Shown here: positions 48,708 to 61,136 of the stretch, piece by piece
Layout: each line of letters starts with the position of its first letter
How positions within the stretch are numbered: the first letter of the stretch is position 1
Source: Planctomycetota bacterium
GTDB taxonomy: Bacteria; Planctomycetota; Planctomycetia; Planctomycetales; Planctomycetaceae
Length of the DNA stretch: 64,000 bases
Direction: 5' to 3'
Assembly (NCBI GenBank): GCA_014584345.1
Contig: JACTNB010000016.1
Coordinates: 62,001-126,000, forward strand
Translations under genes and position numbers: made by a program
The notes under the pieces: generated by a model
Told to the model about the DNA's origin: nothing
What the model saw: the letters and a program-made list of their open reading frames with translations, nothing else
The model's database searches: none

Positions 48708-48795
48708 ATAAAGGGTGATGCCTGGCGGTAGAGGGATCGCAAGATCCCCAGGCAGGCCCGGTAGTGGCTGATATTCCGTTGCGTTCGGTGAATTC

Positions 48796-49848
48796 ATGGG
48801 GCGACATAGTCTGTGGGGACATGATCTGCAGCGGGAAATGTTCCGGCGGGCACTGCAGCGAGGCCGCCTGGGACATGCCTATTTATTTTCGGGTCCGCGC
48901 GGTATCGGCAAAAAACAATTTGCCTTGCTGCTGGCACAATCCCTGTTGTGCGAGAAACGGTCGGCCGAAGGTATGAACCCGTGTGGCGAATGTTCGGGCT
49001 GCCGGCAGGTTCTGACACTTACGCATCCCGATCTAATGCTGGTCGGGCTTCCCGAGGGAAAGTCGGAACTTCCGATTGAAACCTTCGTGGGCTCGCCGGA
49101 CAAACGTGGCCGTGAGGGGCTGTGCCACGATTTGTCGCTGGCGCCGATGCATGGCGGTTTTCGGGTTGCCATCATCGACGACGCGGACTGCATGAACATC
49201 GCCAGCGCCAATGCGTTGCTGAAAACCCTGGAGGAACCGGGGCCACGATCGGTCCTGGTCCTGATTACCGAAGATGCGGAACAGGTGATTCGCACGATCC
49301 GCTCCCGTTGTCAACAGGTGAATTTCGGGGCCTTGGCGGATGCCGAATTGCAGGCCATCCTGAAGCACAACGCGGCGCGGGAGGGAGTCGAATATCCCCC
49401 CGAACGGCTGGAACAGGCCCTGCGCGAAGCCCAGGGCTCCGTCCTTCGGGCCGAGGAATGGCTGACACGCATGGAACAGGGGGGAAGTGGAGCAGCCAGC
49501 CTTTCGGCAGTGCTGTCTCGCCCGGGATTTCGCGTCCAGGACCTGGCCAGCGCTGCGGATCAGCTGCTGAACCAGTATGGCAGCGATACCCAGGGGCAAC
49601 GGGCGGGGGCGCATGCAATTCTCGATTGCTGCCGGGAGTATTGTTATCGTCACCTGGTGCGCACGGCATCACAACCGGATGTCGATCCGCGAATACCAGA
49701 TGCCTGGGGCGATGCGCTGGAACTCTGCCTGCACGCGGGAATTCAGAACGAGCGCCGGGCCTCGGTTTCGCTCTGCCTGGACGCATTCTACCAGGAACTG
49801 GAAATCCGCCTGCGTCCGACTTGGAAGAACATGGGCGTCCGGTCATAA
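48796..49848 (+). CDS. holB: DNA polymerase III delta-prime subunit
   Basis: This 350-residue clamp-loader subunit has GPRGIGKKQFALLLA near residue 33, a zinc-finger region CGECSGC near 56, and the sensor region LLKTLEEPGPRSVLVLIT near 136. The SRC motif (RSRCQQV, arginine finger) is near 171. Length is normal. Unlike E. coli delta-prime, it keeps a recognisable Walker A-like loop. The start is supported by homology, although the ribosome binding site is weak. It precedes ricT by 138 bases; holB and a PSP1/ricT gene are neighbours in many bacteria. Confidence 0.9.
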   Translation: MGRHSLWGHDLQREMFRRALQRGRLGHAYLFSGPRGIGKKQFALLLAQSLLCEKRSAEGMNPCGECSGCRQVLTLTHPDLMLVGLPEGKSELPIETFVGSPDKRGREGLCHDLSLAPMHGGFRVAIIDDADCMNIASANALLKTLEEPGPRSVLVLITEDAEQVIRTIRSRCQQVNFGALADAELQAILKHNAAREGVEYPPERLEQALREAQGSVLRAEEWLTRMEQGGSGAASLSAVLSRPGFRVQDLASAADQLLNQYGSDTQGQRAGAHAILDCCREYCYRHLVRTASQPDVDPRIPDAWGDALELCLHAGIQNERRASVSLCLDAFYQELEIRLRPTWKNMGVRS

Positions 49849-49986
49849 TCAAGGTTGGCTGATTTCACGCGGGAGGCGTCCCGGTTTTCAACTCCGTTGT
49901 TGCAGGGGGCGGTTGTCGCGCGGACGAGGCATATCCACCGGAGCGTCGATCGTCCGTTACTGTAGAGAGTGTTTTTGAAGAGCGTT

Positions 49987-50877
49987 ATGGAAGAACAAGC
50001 CCCAGACCGATTCTTGGTTCGTTACGGCGTCATGCGGATGCTGGCACCCTTCACGTGGAAAAACAAGGGTGTCCCCCGACGTGGCGATCATGTGTTGCTG
50101 CGTACCAAGCGGGGCACCGAGTGGGGCGAGGTCCTGGGCGAAGCGACTCCTCGGGCGGTATCGCTGCTGAAGTCGGGCGAGACGGAGGGGAAGATGTTGC
50201 GGCTAGCCAGCGCCGACGATTACTTTCAGCGGGATGCCTGCCGCGAACGGGAACACCTCGAGTTCGAAGGCTGCAACCGCCTGATCGCGGATCGGAAACT
50301 GCAGATGCAACTTGTCGATGTGGAGCATCTGTTTGGGGGCGAACGGGCGATCTTCTATTTTATTGCCGAAAATCGCATTGATTTTCGGGATCTGGTGAAG
50401 GATCTGGCGCGGGACTTTTCGTTGCGCATCGAAATGCGGCAGATCGGGGTTCGCGACGAAGCGGCCCTGCTGGCGGACTACGGCGATTGTGGTAAACCCG
50501 TCTGCTGCAATACGCATCTCGACGAAATGCCCCCGGTTTCCATGAAAATGGCCAAGGTCCAGAAGGCGACCCTCGATCCCAATAAAATCTCGGGACGTTG
50601 CGGTCGACTGAAGTGCTGCTTGCGCTACGAATACGACACCTACGAGGAGTTTCGCCGCGAGCTGCCGCGCGTGGGAGCCGAAGTCCTGACGCGCGAGGGG
50701 CAGGGAAAAGTGATTGCCCAGGAAATTCTGACGCGCAAGGTGATGGTGGCCTACGAGGACAAACGTCGCATCCTGACATCGCTGCAAGAGATTGTGTCGG
50801 TCCTCAAACCGAAGTCCGGCGGACGTTCCGCCCGGGACATCGACCCCGAGGAAACTCTCGAAGGCAGCGACTTGTAG
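49987..50877 (+). CDS. ricT: PSP1/RicT-family regulatory protein
   Basis: This 296-residue protein has the PSP1 C-terminal domain and the cysteine motifs CGKPVCC near 165 and GRCGRLKCCLRYE near 200. These bind an iron-sulfur cluster in B. subtilis RicT (YaaT). RicT with RicA and RicF stimulates RNase Y-dependent mRNA processing in that organism; only RicT is seen here, so its partners are unknown. The frame opens at a GTG at 49969, but the ATG at 49987 is preferred. The last 40 residues are charged. A repeat-rich gap follows. Confidence 0.88.
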   Translation: MEEQAPDRFLVRYGVMRMLAPFTWKNKGVPRRGDHVLLRTKRGTEWGEVLGEATPRAVSLLKSGETEGKMLRLASADDYFQRDACREREHLEFEGCNRLIADRKLQMQLVDVEHLFGGERAIFYFIAENRIDFRDLVKDLARDFSLRIEMRQIGVRDEAALLADYGDCGKPVCCNTHLDEMPPVSMKMAKVQKATLDPNKISGRCGRLKCCLRYEYDTYEEFRRELPRVGAEVLTREGQGKVIAQEILTRKVMVAYEDKRRILTSLQEIVSVLKPKSGGRSARDIDPEETLEGSDL

Positions 50878-51028
50878 CGGGAGTTTCGAGTGGTTTCCGC
50901 ATCGCCTGCCTCCCGGTTCGCAAACGTCAGCTTGTGCCAGGAACGCCAGCATAAAGGCCAGACTCTAACTCACAGTTCTCACACAGTTACCAATGCGGTC
51001 AATTTTGTCTCGAAAGTGCCTGGAAAAA

Positions 51029-51161
51029 TAGCCGCGCCCGCCAGGAAGCGGGCCAGGCGGGTGGTTCCTCAAGGAACACACCTTGGACACCACATCAATT
51101 CAGGCAATGTATTGCGATAAATCGGGCCCCAGCCTGGCCCGCTTCCTGACAGGCGCGGCTA
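51029..51161. repeat. REPIN-like inverted pair of 27-bp repeats
   Basis: TAGCCGCGCCCGCCAGGAAG onward (51029-51055) is inverted at 51135-51161 (TGGCCCGCTTCCTGACAGGC onward) with one or two mismatches. The arms are about 80 bases apart, as in the pair at 303-436. No gene is supported anywhere in 50878-51256. Confidence 0.8.
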
Positions 51162-51256
51162 GTTCGTCGAAGTCTATAATCCTGTTTTATTGACCCGGGT
51201 GAGAAATCCGGGCTAGCAGCTTTCCCTCCAGCCAGTTTCCGAAAGGAGCCGCGCGT

Positions 51257-52144
51257 ATGACCGTTGCCGAACTTCGCCCATTTCTGATTCAAGTGTTAAT
51301 CAAAAAAGGGATGTATGCCTACGAAGCGGAAATCGTCGCGGATCGCCTGCTGGACGCCGATGCATTGGGGCGGCCTCAGGAGGGCTGTGGCAGCCTGGCG
51401 CGCTATCTCGACTGCATGGACATGGGCGATATCGACCCGCGTGCCATTTCCCTGCGGAAGTCGGAGACCCCCGCAACGGCGTTGATTGATGCCAACGAGG
51501 GGATGGGGCAGGTCGCCGCCACCAAGGCAATGGAAACCGCCGTTGAAAAAGCCCGGGCCGTGGGGATTGGCATGGTTCTGGTGGCCAACAGCCAGCAACT
51601 GGGCTGTCCATTGGTGTATGCCCGGCTAGCTGCCCAGCAGGGATTGATCGGTCTGTGTCTCAGCAGCACTGCGGAAAAGATTCTGCCACGGGAAGATGGG
51701 GCCACGCATCTCTTTTTGGGGAGTCAGCCCATGGCCTATGCCATTCCTTATGGAGAGACTTCGCTGGGCTTTGATTTTTCATTTCAACCGGAAAGCAACT
51801 CGAAAGTCACCTTGCCCACCGAGCTTTCCGCTCCGCTGGGGTTGCTGCATGCTGTGTTGACTTGTGGGTTGACCGGCGAGCGAATGCCGAGCGAAAAAAC
51901 GCGGGGGCCACATTTGGAACGGACGGAGCACGTGCTGGTGGCGATCAACCCCGAGGCCTTTGCGGGTATCGCCAAGTTGCAACGCAAGACGGAGGCTCTG
52001 GAAGAGTACTTTCGGCAGCATGGACTCCCATTGGACGTGCAGATGTTGTCGGCTGATCCGTTCCGGCCGATCAATCCCGAAGTTCTCTCCCAGCTTCAGG
52101 CGATTGCCGTCCGCGCGAAAGTCCCCTGGCCGGAGCAGGCCTGA
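51257..52144 (+). CDS. Ldh/AllD-family (NADP-linked oxidoreductase) protein lacking catalytic histidines
   Basis: This 295-residue protein follows the malate/L-lactate dehydrogenase type 2 fold (YlbC/AllD, YiaK). It keeps the N-terminal helices, the DANEGMGQVAATKAME strand, and LFLGSQPMAYAIP. It is shorter than the usual 330-350. The SHG motif that provides the first catalytic His in the family reads QEG here (LGRPQEGCGS). The second His, normally in an NSxHxG stretch, is replaced in NSQQLGC. It may be a non-catalytic or re-purposed member. AAAGGAG lies upstream of the ATG. It converges with the M20 gene after eight bases. Confidence 0.75.
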   Translation: MTVAELRPFLIQVLIKKGMYAYEAEIVADRLLDADALGRPQEGCGSLARYLDCMDMGDIDPRAISLRKSETPATALIDANEGMGQVAATKAMETAVEKARAVGIGMVLVANSQQLGCPLVYARLAAQQGLIGLCLSSTAEKILPREDGATHLFLGSQPMAYAIPYGETSLGFDFSFQPESNSKVTLPTELSAPLGLLHAVLTCGLTGERMPSEKTRGPHLERTEHVLVAINPEAFAGIAKLQRKTEALEEYFRQHGLPLDVQMLSADPFRPINPEVLSQLQAIAVRAKVPWPEQA

Positions 52145-52151
52145 ACGGTTG

Positions 52152-53288
52152 CTACAGGCAAAATCGCTCGATCATCCTTCGATACACGTCGATTCCCCGC
52201 TGCATCTGATCCAGGGCAATCCATTCGTCGACGGTATGGGCCTGGGCGATATCTCCCGGGCCGCAGATCACGATTTTCCGCAAGTCTTCGAACATTGCCG
52301 CGTCGGTGCCGTAGGCTACGGTCCGGGAACTCGATTTCCCGGTCAACTCCAGCAACTCCTGAATATGCGGCGATTCGGGCGCGACGAACACGGGGCGGGC
52401 GCCGTGCTGGAGTTCAAACGTCAGCCCCAGTTCCTCGGCCTTGTCGCGGGCAAGATTCACCAGGGACTCGGCATCCTGCCCCGGCATGGGGCGAAAGCTG
52501 ACCGTGCAGACGGAGCGTTCCGGGGTGATGTTGGCTGCCTGCGTGAAATCGTTGATGCCGATGTTCCAACTGATGCCCGGTGGGGAAAACCGGTCGTCGC
52601 GCCATTCCGCAGCGTCTCGGGTCGCGTGATAAATCCGCGCCATTTCCTGCAGAAAGGGGATCATGCGGAGGTTGGCGTTCACTCCCGCCTCCGTACTGGA
52701 ATGCCCCGCCTTGCCCCGCGAGGTCACCTTGAACACATAGATCCCCTTATGCGCATGGACGACTTGCAGCGAAGTCGGTTCGCCAATGACCACGATGGGC
52801 TGTTGCTCCCGCAGATCCCGATAAATCTCGGAATGAGCAGCGACGTACTCCGCCCCATGATAGCCAATTTCCTCGTCAGCCGTACAGAGGATCGTGATCG
52901 GCGCGCGAAGCCTCTGCAGGGGAGTGGTCAGCAAGGCCGCCAAAAAACAGGCCAGCGAACCTTTCATGTCGCAACTGCCACGTCCGTACAGGCGATCCGC
53001 CGTCTGGTGGGGCTCGAAGGGACCGGCCTGGGGATACTCCCAGCCCTCTACGGGCACGACATCGGTATGCGCCGCGTAAACCAGCCCCCCCACTCCCGTG
53101 CCTCGCGTGGCGACCACATTCACCTTCCGCACCCCCTGGGGGTCGTTGTAGGACAGCACTTCCATCCGCATGCCGCAGGGGGTTAAACAGTCCGCCACGT
53201 ACTGGCTGATGTCGCGATTGCTGGTGGAACTGATAGAGGGAAAACGTATCAGATCGCACAGGATTTGTAGGGCTTGGGCTAAAACCAC
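52152..53288 (-). CDS. M20-family deacylase, acetylornithine deacetylase-like
   Basis: This protein of about 378 residues is an M20 zinc amidohydrolase close to ArgE, which removes acetyl from N-acetylornithine for ornithine synthesis. Metal ligands are seen in AAHTDVVP, GRGSCDMKG and TADEEIG, with the late His in GPGDIAQAHTVDEW. The lid domain is intact (GKAGHSS). An in-frame GTG at 53288 has GGAGAG upstream and is preferred over the GTG at 53315. It could be succinyl-diaminopimelate desuccinylase-like instead. No other arginine gene is near. Confidence 0.82.
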   Translation of the reverse strand: MVLAQALQILCDLIRFPSISSTSNRDISQYVADCLTPCGMRMEVLSYNDPQGVRKVNVVATRGTGVGGLVYAAHTDVVPVEGWEYPQAGPFEPHQTADRLYGRGSCDMKGSLACFLAALLTTPLQRLRAPITILCTADEEIGYHGAEYVAAHSEIYRDLREQQPIVVIGEPTSLQVVHAHKGIYVFKVTSRGKAGHSSTEAGVNANLRMIPFLQEMARIYHATRDAAEWRDDRFSPPGISWNIGINDFTQAANITPERSVCTVSFRPMPGQDAESLVNLARDKAEELGLTFELQHGARPVFVAPESPHIQELLELTGKSSSRTVAYGTDAAMFEDLRKIVICGPGDIAQAHTVDEWIALDQMQRGIDVYRRMIERFCL

Positions 53289-53497
53289 TCTGTCTCTCCA
53301 GATTACCCAGACCACCTTGTTGTGGGCAACAAAAACGGAATAATCGTCATGTTTTTACAGCAGGGAGGCAAAATTCGCGCAAGTCAATCGACCCGCATAA
53401 CCGATACCACTGATAGAACCGATTCTATCATACCGTTCCGCGCGCGTCTTGCGGAGTTTGGCAGGGTCGATTCCCGCGCAAGTCACTGCAAATGTTC

Positions 53498-55264
<1,767 letters not shown>

Positions 55265-55274
55265 ACCGGCGGCC

Positions 55275-55298
55275 GTCTGCAGCACAAAAGCTGCAGAC
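55275..55298. terminator. Perfect hairpin after the BBP7 gene
   Basis: GTCTGCAGC (55275-55283) and GCTGCAGAC (55290-55298) pair perfectly across a six-base loop, 11 bases past the stop codon. No T-run follows, so it may not terminate alone. Confidence 0.5.
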
Positions 55299-55346
55299 CA
55301 GCCTGGCCCCTGCGCGGGCGTTCTGGCCTTGCGGAGAGTGAGGGTA

Positions 55347-55922
55347 TCAGTCCTTACCCTGGACAAGTCGGCTTAGTTGCCTGAAGGCAGGGTGGCTTGC
55401 GGTTTCGCACCATTCGAACGCGAGAGCCTGGGCAGTGGTGAGTGTCATCCCCGCGGTTTCCATGCGACGCAGGGCAACATCGCGATCGGTCTTCCGCTGA
55501 CTGGCGAGCGTGTCGACCGGCAGAATCACCTCGTAACCCAGCGCTTGCAGATCGAAGGCAGTCTGTTGCACGCAGACATGAGTTTCAATCCCCACGATCA
55601 CGGCGCGGAATCGGCCATCGTGCCGCTCGCCCGCAGGGGGGATTTGCAGCGCCTCGACGCAACTGAACCGCAGTTTACTGGGCGGATCGGGCAGAAATTC
55701 AGCGATTTCCGGTACCGTTGTCCCCAGTCCCTGGGGATATTGTTCCGTGCCCAAAACGGGAACCTCGAACAGAGTGGCGGCCCGCAGTAACTGCACGGCC
55801 TGTTCTATCAAGGGCCTGCGTTCCGGAATGGCGGCCATCAGGCGTTCCTGGATGTCGCTGACCACAATAAAACACTGGGAGGCCAAGGCGAGTTCGAGGC
55901 TGCGCGAATAATCGTATGTCAT
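55347..55922 (-). CDS. Isochorismatase-family cysteine hydrolase
   Basis: This 191-residue protein has the isochorismatase-like triad: Asp in VVSDIQERL near 23, Lys in PPSKLRFS near 83, and the nucleophile Cys in GIETHVCVQQTAFDL near 117. Members hydrolyse amides such as nicotinamide, or ring ethers in isochorismate; the substrate is not clear here. The length fits the YcaC/YwoC-like subgroup. It diverges from the YggU gene. Confidence 0.85.
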   Translation of the reverse strand: MTYDYSRSLELALASQCFIVVSDIQERLMAAIPERRPLIEQAVQLLRAATLFEVPVLGTEQYPQGLGTTVPEIAEFLPDPPSKLRFSCVEALQIPPAGERHDGRFRAVIVGIETHVCVQQTAFDLQALGYEVILPVDTLASQRKTDRDVALRRMETAGMTLTTAQALAFEWCETASHPAFRQLSRLVQGKD

Positions 55923-56117
55923 ATCACGTCCATGGTATTGCCGCAGGATGATGAAGGCCCAGGGGAATGTCAGCGGGGTGCTTGCCGGGACCGCGCATGC
56001 ATTATGCTACATGGTCTGGAATCGGTAAACTCCATGGCATGCTCGCGGAGTCGCGGGTGGACGGAAACGAGTGGCTCTCGAAGCCCGGAATGCGACATGA
56101 CGATAAAGGGACGGGAC

Positions 56118-56441
56118 ATGCAACGGCAGGACGATTCCCGGGTGCCCGTGATCGAGGACCGAGGGGCGCGCGGGTGTTGCTTCCAGGTCAAGGTCACTCC
56201 CGGGGCGCGGCGGAACCATGTGGGGGGCCTGCAGGCGGGGGCCTTGAAGGTCTCCGTAACGCAGGTGGCCGAACGGGGCAAGGCGAATCAATACGTGCTG
56301 GCCTTGCTGGCAGACAGCCTGCAATTGAAAAAGAATCAACTGGAGTTGATTAGCGGCGAAACGGCGCGCGTCAAGAAGATCGCCTGCGCGGGACTCTCCG
56401 CCGAGGAGTTGCGCCTGAAGTTGCTCGGGCTGATGGAATAA
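56118..56441 (+). CDS. YggU/DUF167-family protein
   Basis: The core (KVTPGARRNHVGGLQAGALKV, then ADSLQLKKNQLELISGETARVK) matches DUF167, a small conserved alpha/beta protein of unknown function often named YggU. The frame is open from 55932, but homology begins near residue 20 after the ATG at 56118; the ATG at 56097 is possible. About 107 residues, near the family's normal size. It converges with the helicase gene. Confidence 0.8.
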   Translation: MQRQDDSRVPVIEDRGARGCCFQVKVTPGARRNHVGGLQAGALKVSVTQVAERGKANQYVLALLADSLQLKKNQLELISGETARVKKIACAGLSAEELRLKLLGLME

Positions 56442-56499
56442 CCGAGTCAACGGAACCACCGCAGTTCCTGCGGAAAGCCCCGCGGATTCTGCTTCCGGC

Positions 56500-56545
56500 G
56501 AGTAAGAAAACGGGGCGTTGTGCGATTGCGTAACGCCCCGTTGCA
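56500..56545 (-). terminator. Terminator after the DEAD-box helicase gene
   Basis: Read on the minus strand, AACGGGGCGTT (56532-56542) pairs with AACGCCCCGTT (56509-56519). TTTTCTTAC then follows. It lies about ten bases past the helicase stop codon. Confidence 0.85.
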
Positions 56546-56552
56546 ATCGCGA

Positions 56553-57941
56553 TCAATGTTTAGCGGCGGCAGGCTTGCGACGCGGAGGCTTGCCGTGAGA
56601 CCCCGACGGTTTTTCGCCGTGAGCCAACGAGGCCTTCGCTTCGCCCGTCGCATGGGGATTTCCCGTGCGGGATTTGAAGGACTTTCGTGGCTTGCGCGGG
56701 AAAGGCCGCTTGCCGAATTCTCCACCGGCGCCGCCTCCGCTGCCGGAGTTGGAAAAGCGGGAACGTTTTCCATTGCCGCTGCTGCGAATGGGCTGATTCG
56801 GTGAGGGAATGAATTCCGAGCGTTCGGCATCGACGGGAATCGATTGTTTCAAGTGCTGTTCGATGGCACGCAGTTCGGCCCGCTCGGCGGAACTGCAAAA
56901 CGAAATCGCGATCCCAGTCAGGCCCGCCCGCCCGGTTCGGCCGATGCGGTGCACATAACTTTCAGGTTCGTGGGGCAATTCATAATTGAAGACGTGGGTA
57001 ATCCCGTCGACATCGATTCCGCGAGCCGCGACATCGGTTGCCACCAGTACCTGGGATTTTTCCTGCCGGAAGGCCAGCAACGCGCGCTGGCGGGCATTCT
57101 GCGACTTGTTGCCATGAATCGCAATTGCCTTGACTCCCGCCCGCTGCAATTGTTCTTCCAGTCGATTGGCACAGAACTTGGTCTTGGTGAAGACGACGGT
57201 TTGTCCCACATTTTCGGACTGCAGCATTTTCAGCAGCAGATCCTTCTTGGCGACTTGTTCGACGTAAATCAGGCTTTGCTCAATCAGTTCGACGCTGCGA
57301 ACTTCGGGATTGATGGTCACCTGGACCGGATCGGTCAGCAGGTTTTGCGCCAGTTCCACGATTTTTGGTGGCAATGTGGCCGAGAAGAACAGCGACTGCC
57401 GGTCTTCGGGAATTTCGCGGATAATCTTTTTCAGATCCGGCAGGAAGCCCATATCCATCATGCGATCGGCTTCGTCGACGGTAAAGATTTCCAGATTGCT
57501 CAGGTCGATATGCCCCTGTTCCATCAGGTCCAGCAGACGTCCCGGAGTCGCGACGAGCACGTGCACGCCCCGCTGCAGGTCGCGGACCTGTTTGAACTGG
57601 CTCACGCCGCCGTACACCAGGGCGTGCCGCACGCGGAGATGCCGGCCGTAGGTTGCAAAGCTGTCGCCGACCTGGATAGCCAGTTCGCGCGTCGGCACCA
57701 GGACCAGCACGACGGGTTCGTGGGGCGTGGGGCGTTTGTTCTGCCGCCCCAGGTGATCGAGGATGGGGAGCGCGAAGGCGGCCGTCTTGCCGGTCCCCGT
57801 CTGGGCGCTCCCGAGAATATCGCGGCCTTCCAGAATGCTGGGAATGGTTTGGGCCTGGATCGGTGTGGGAGTTGTGTAGTTTTCCTCTTTGATGGCTCGC
57901 TGAAGGGGAGCAATCAGATTCAGCTCTTGAAAAGTATTCAA
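56553..57941 (-). CDS. DEAD-box RNA helicase (RhlE-like)
   Basis: This 462-residue ATP-dependent RNA helicase has a Q motif (NYTTPTPIQAQTIP), Walker A (AQTGTGKT near 46), DEAD (VDEADRMMDMGF near 155), SAT (FFSATLPP), and HRIGRTGR near 335. A basic, Gly/Ser/Arg/Lys-rich tail of about 90 residues follows and probably binds RNA. It likely acts in ribosome assembly or RNA decay. The start is TTG at 57941, with AGAGGA six bases upstream. Confidence 0.95.
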   Translation of the reverse strand: MNTFQELNLIAPLQRAIKEENYTTPTPIQAQTIPSILEGRDILGSAQTGTGKTAAFALPILDHLGRQNKRPTPHEPVVLVLVPTRELAIQVGDSFATYGRHLRVRHALVYGGVSQFKQVRDLQRGVHVLVATPGRLLDLMEQGHIDLSNLEIFTVDEADRMMDMGFLPDLKKIIREIPEDRQSLFFSATLPPKIVELAQNLLTDPVQVTINPEVRSVELIEQSLIYVEQVAKKDLLLKMLQSENVGQTVVFTKTKFCANRLEEQLQRAGVKAIAIHGNKSQNARQRALLAFRQEKSQVLVATDVAARGIDVDGITHVFNYELPHEPESYVHRIGRTGRAGLTGIAISFCSSAERAELRAIEQHLKQSIPVDAERSEFIPSPNQPIRSSGNGKRSRFSNSGSGGGAGGEFGKRPFPRKPRKSFKSRTGNPHATGEAKASLAHGEKPSGSHGKPPRRKPAAAKH

Positions 57942-58562
57942 ATTTTTTCCTCTAAGGAAGGCGATAAGTCGAGCCCCGTGGTTCTCATTCGGAACCGGTA
58001 ACGCGGAGACTCAACGATAGGGAGCGATTCCCGGGAATCGCATACTGTGTGGGAAGCCTATTGAATTCCCGATCCGACGAGGGATCGTTTACGTGGAGAG
58101 ATCTCGGTGGGGATCGACACGGAGTAGAAGCAACAGACGGACCCGAATGGTTCTTTCGACCAACGAGAAAGTCCGAAAGGGAGCACACACTGTGCCATCA
58201 TGTATTTCGCGGTGATACGCCCCGAAAATCGAATGAGGCCTGTTTCCAGGGGGGCAAAATGATCGCCGGAGTGATTCTTGAGCCCATGATTCCGGCCAGT
58301 GTCTCGGGAGGGGAGCCCCCCTCCGAGTCTCGATGCAACTGGCCAGCGAGACATTCGATGCGGGAAGAATACGTTGTGCCGTCAAAAACCTCAAGGCTGA
58401 TTCCGAGGATTCCGATCAATTCCGGCGGAATATCCGTCGCTCGTCCCGTTATGCCGATTCCGCAACCGGGAGCAGACGGCAGAATATACTTCCGTTGCCT
58501 CGGTTCGTGTTCTCCTCCGGAAAGGATCGGTTTTTCCACTGGCAGTGGGAATGCCGGGGGAG
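57942..58562. other. 620-base gap: helicase leader with palindrome
   Basis: This long gap precedes the helicase. GCGATTCCCGGGAATCGC at 58024-58041 is a perfect 18-bp palindrome lying about 85 bases upstream of the helicase start. The rest has open frames on both strands, up to 177 codons, but with Arg/Pro-rich or shadow-like content and no ribosome binding site I trust. The minus-strand frame 58198-58539 (113 codons) is the least unlikely. DEAD-box helicase genes often have long regulatory leaders. Confidence 0.5.
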
Positions 58563-59975
<1,413 letters not shown>

Positions 59976-60067
59976 CGGGGCCTTTGTTCCAACTGCACGG
60001 AAACGTTTGGGGAGGAGTCCTGTCCCGATCGGGGGGACGCGGGACGCGAGACGTGCGGACCGAACAA

Positions 60068-60916
60068 TTATTCATGGGACATCGCCTGATTTCCCCCACC
60101 ATGAGCGGCCGCGATCATTTGGGTGACATATTCTCGCAGTTCCTCGAGGGCCGTTTCCAGCGTGCTCCGCCCCTCCGCCACCTGCTCCAGATAACGGACA
60201 ATCGCCGATCCGACGATCACGCCATCCGCAACGTCGCGCAGCGGCTGTATGTGTTCGGGGCGACTGATGCCGAAACCGACGGCGAGGGGAATCTCGGTTT
60301 GTGTTTTCAAGGTGCGCAGTTGTTCGATTAACCCTTCCGAAATTTTTTCCCGTGCCCCGGTGATACCCGCGACGGCAATGCAATAAATAAAGCCGCTCGA
60401 ATGGTCGATGATGTGGCTGGCCCGCTCGGCGGAGGTGGTGGGAGCAATCAGTTGAATCAGATCCAGCCCGGCCGACTGCATCAGGGGAGCCAGTTCCGCA
60501 GCTTCGTCGGTCGGCAGATCGGGGACGATGAAGCCCGAAAACCCGGCCTGCTTGGCCTGCTCGATGAACAAGCTGGTTCCATGCCGGAAAATAATCGCAT
60601 ACGAAACCATCGCCACGAGGGGGGGCAAGGTGTCCGATCGGAGTTCCTCGACGCAGGCAAAAATCTGGTTTACCGTCAGCTTCTGGTGTAAAGCCCGGGT
60701 GTAGGATGCCTGGATGACGGGACCATCGGCGATTGGGTCGCTATAGGGAAATCCGATTTCGATCAGGTCCGATCCGCATGCCGCCAGCAGGCGGATCAGG
60801 GACTGCGTGGCGGGCAAGTTCGGATCGCCCGCGGTAATAAAGGGAATGAAGGCCAGTTTTCCCTCGCGGCGCAGTTCGCTTAAGACAGCGGAGATGGATG
60901 GCGTTGTGATCGTCAT
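60068..60916 (-). CDS. trpA: Tryptophan synthase alpha chain
   Basis: TrpA converts indoleglycerol phosphate to indole and glyceraldehyde 3-phosphate, passing indole to TrpB. The 282-residue product has FITAGDPNL near 25, catalytic Glu in LIEIGFPYSDPIADGP near 52 and Asp ten residues later, IVPDLPTDEA near 130, and the phosphate site GFGISRPEHI and GSAIVRYLE. Length is slightly above usual, from a 20-residue C-terminal extension. trpB is not adjacent. It lies 92 bases downstream of, and on the same strand as, the NtrC-type regulator gene; the gap 60917-61136 upstream shows no gene. Confidence 0.95.
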   Translation of the reverse strand: MTITTPSISAVLSELRREGKLAFIPFITAGDPNLPATQSLIRLLAACGSDLIEIGFPYSDPIADGPVIQASYTRALHQKLTVNQIFACVEELRSDTLPPLVAMVSYAIIFRHGTSLFIEQAKQAGFSGFIVPDLPTDEAAELAPLMQSAGLDLIQLIAPTTSAERASHIIDHSSGFIYCIAVAGITGAREKISEGLIEQLRTLKTQTEIPLAVGFGISRPEHIQPLRDVADGVIVGSAIVRYLEQVAEGRSTLETALEELREYVTQMIAAAHGGGNQAMSHE

Positions 60917-61136
60917 AAATTGTGGGAGATCGCTACCTAAGGTGTCTTACGGGAAGTGGAAACTGGTGTGCTGAAAACGGGTGGATTGGCTCAAGACCGT
61001 TTCAACCGTGGACCTGCAGGTTATCACAAAACGAGCCAGGTACCAAACGCGAACCCAGTTCGATTAAACGGGACAAGTTCCTCCGGGCTTTTCAAAACAG
61101 GCAGGGCTGCCCAAGGCTCATGGCGGAACCGGATGC

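Noticed and set aside
60917..61136. Possible tRNA between trpA and prs
   Set aside because: A GAACCCAGTTCGATT-like stretch resembles a T-arm, but no acceptor stem or anticodon arm can be paired with it.
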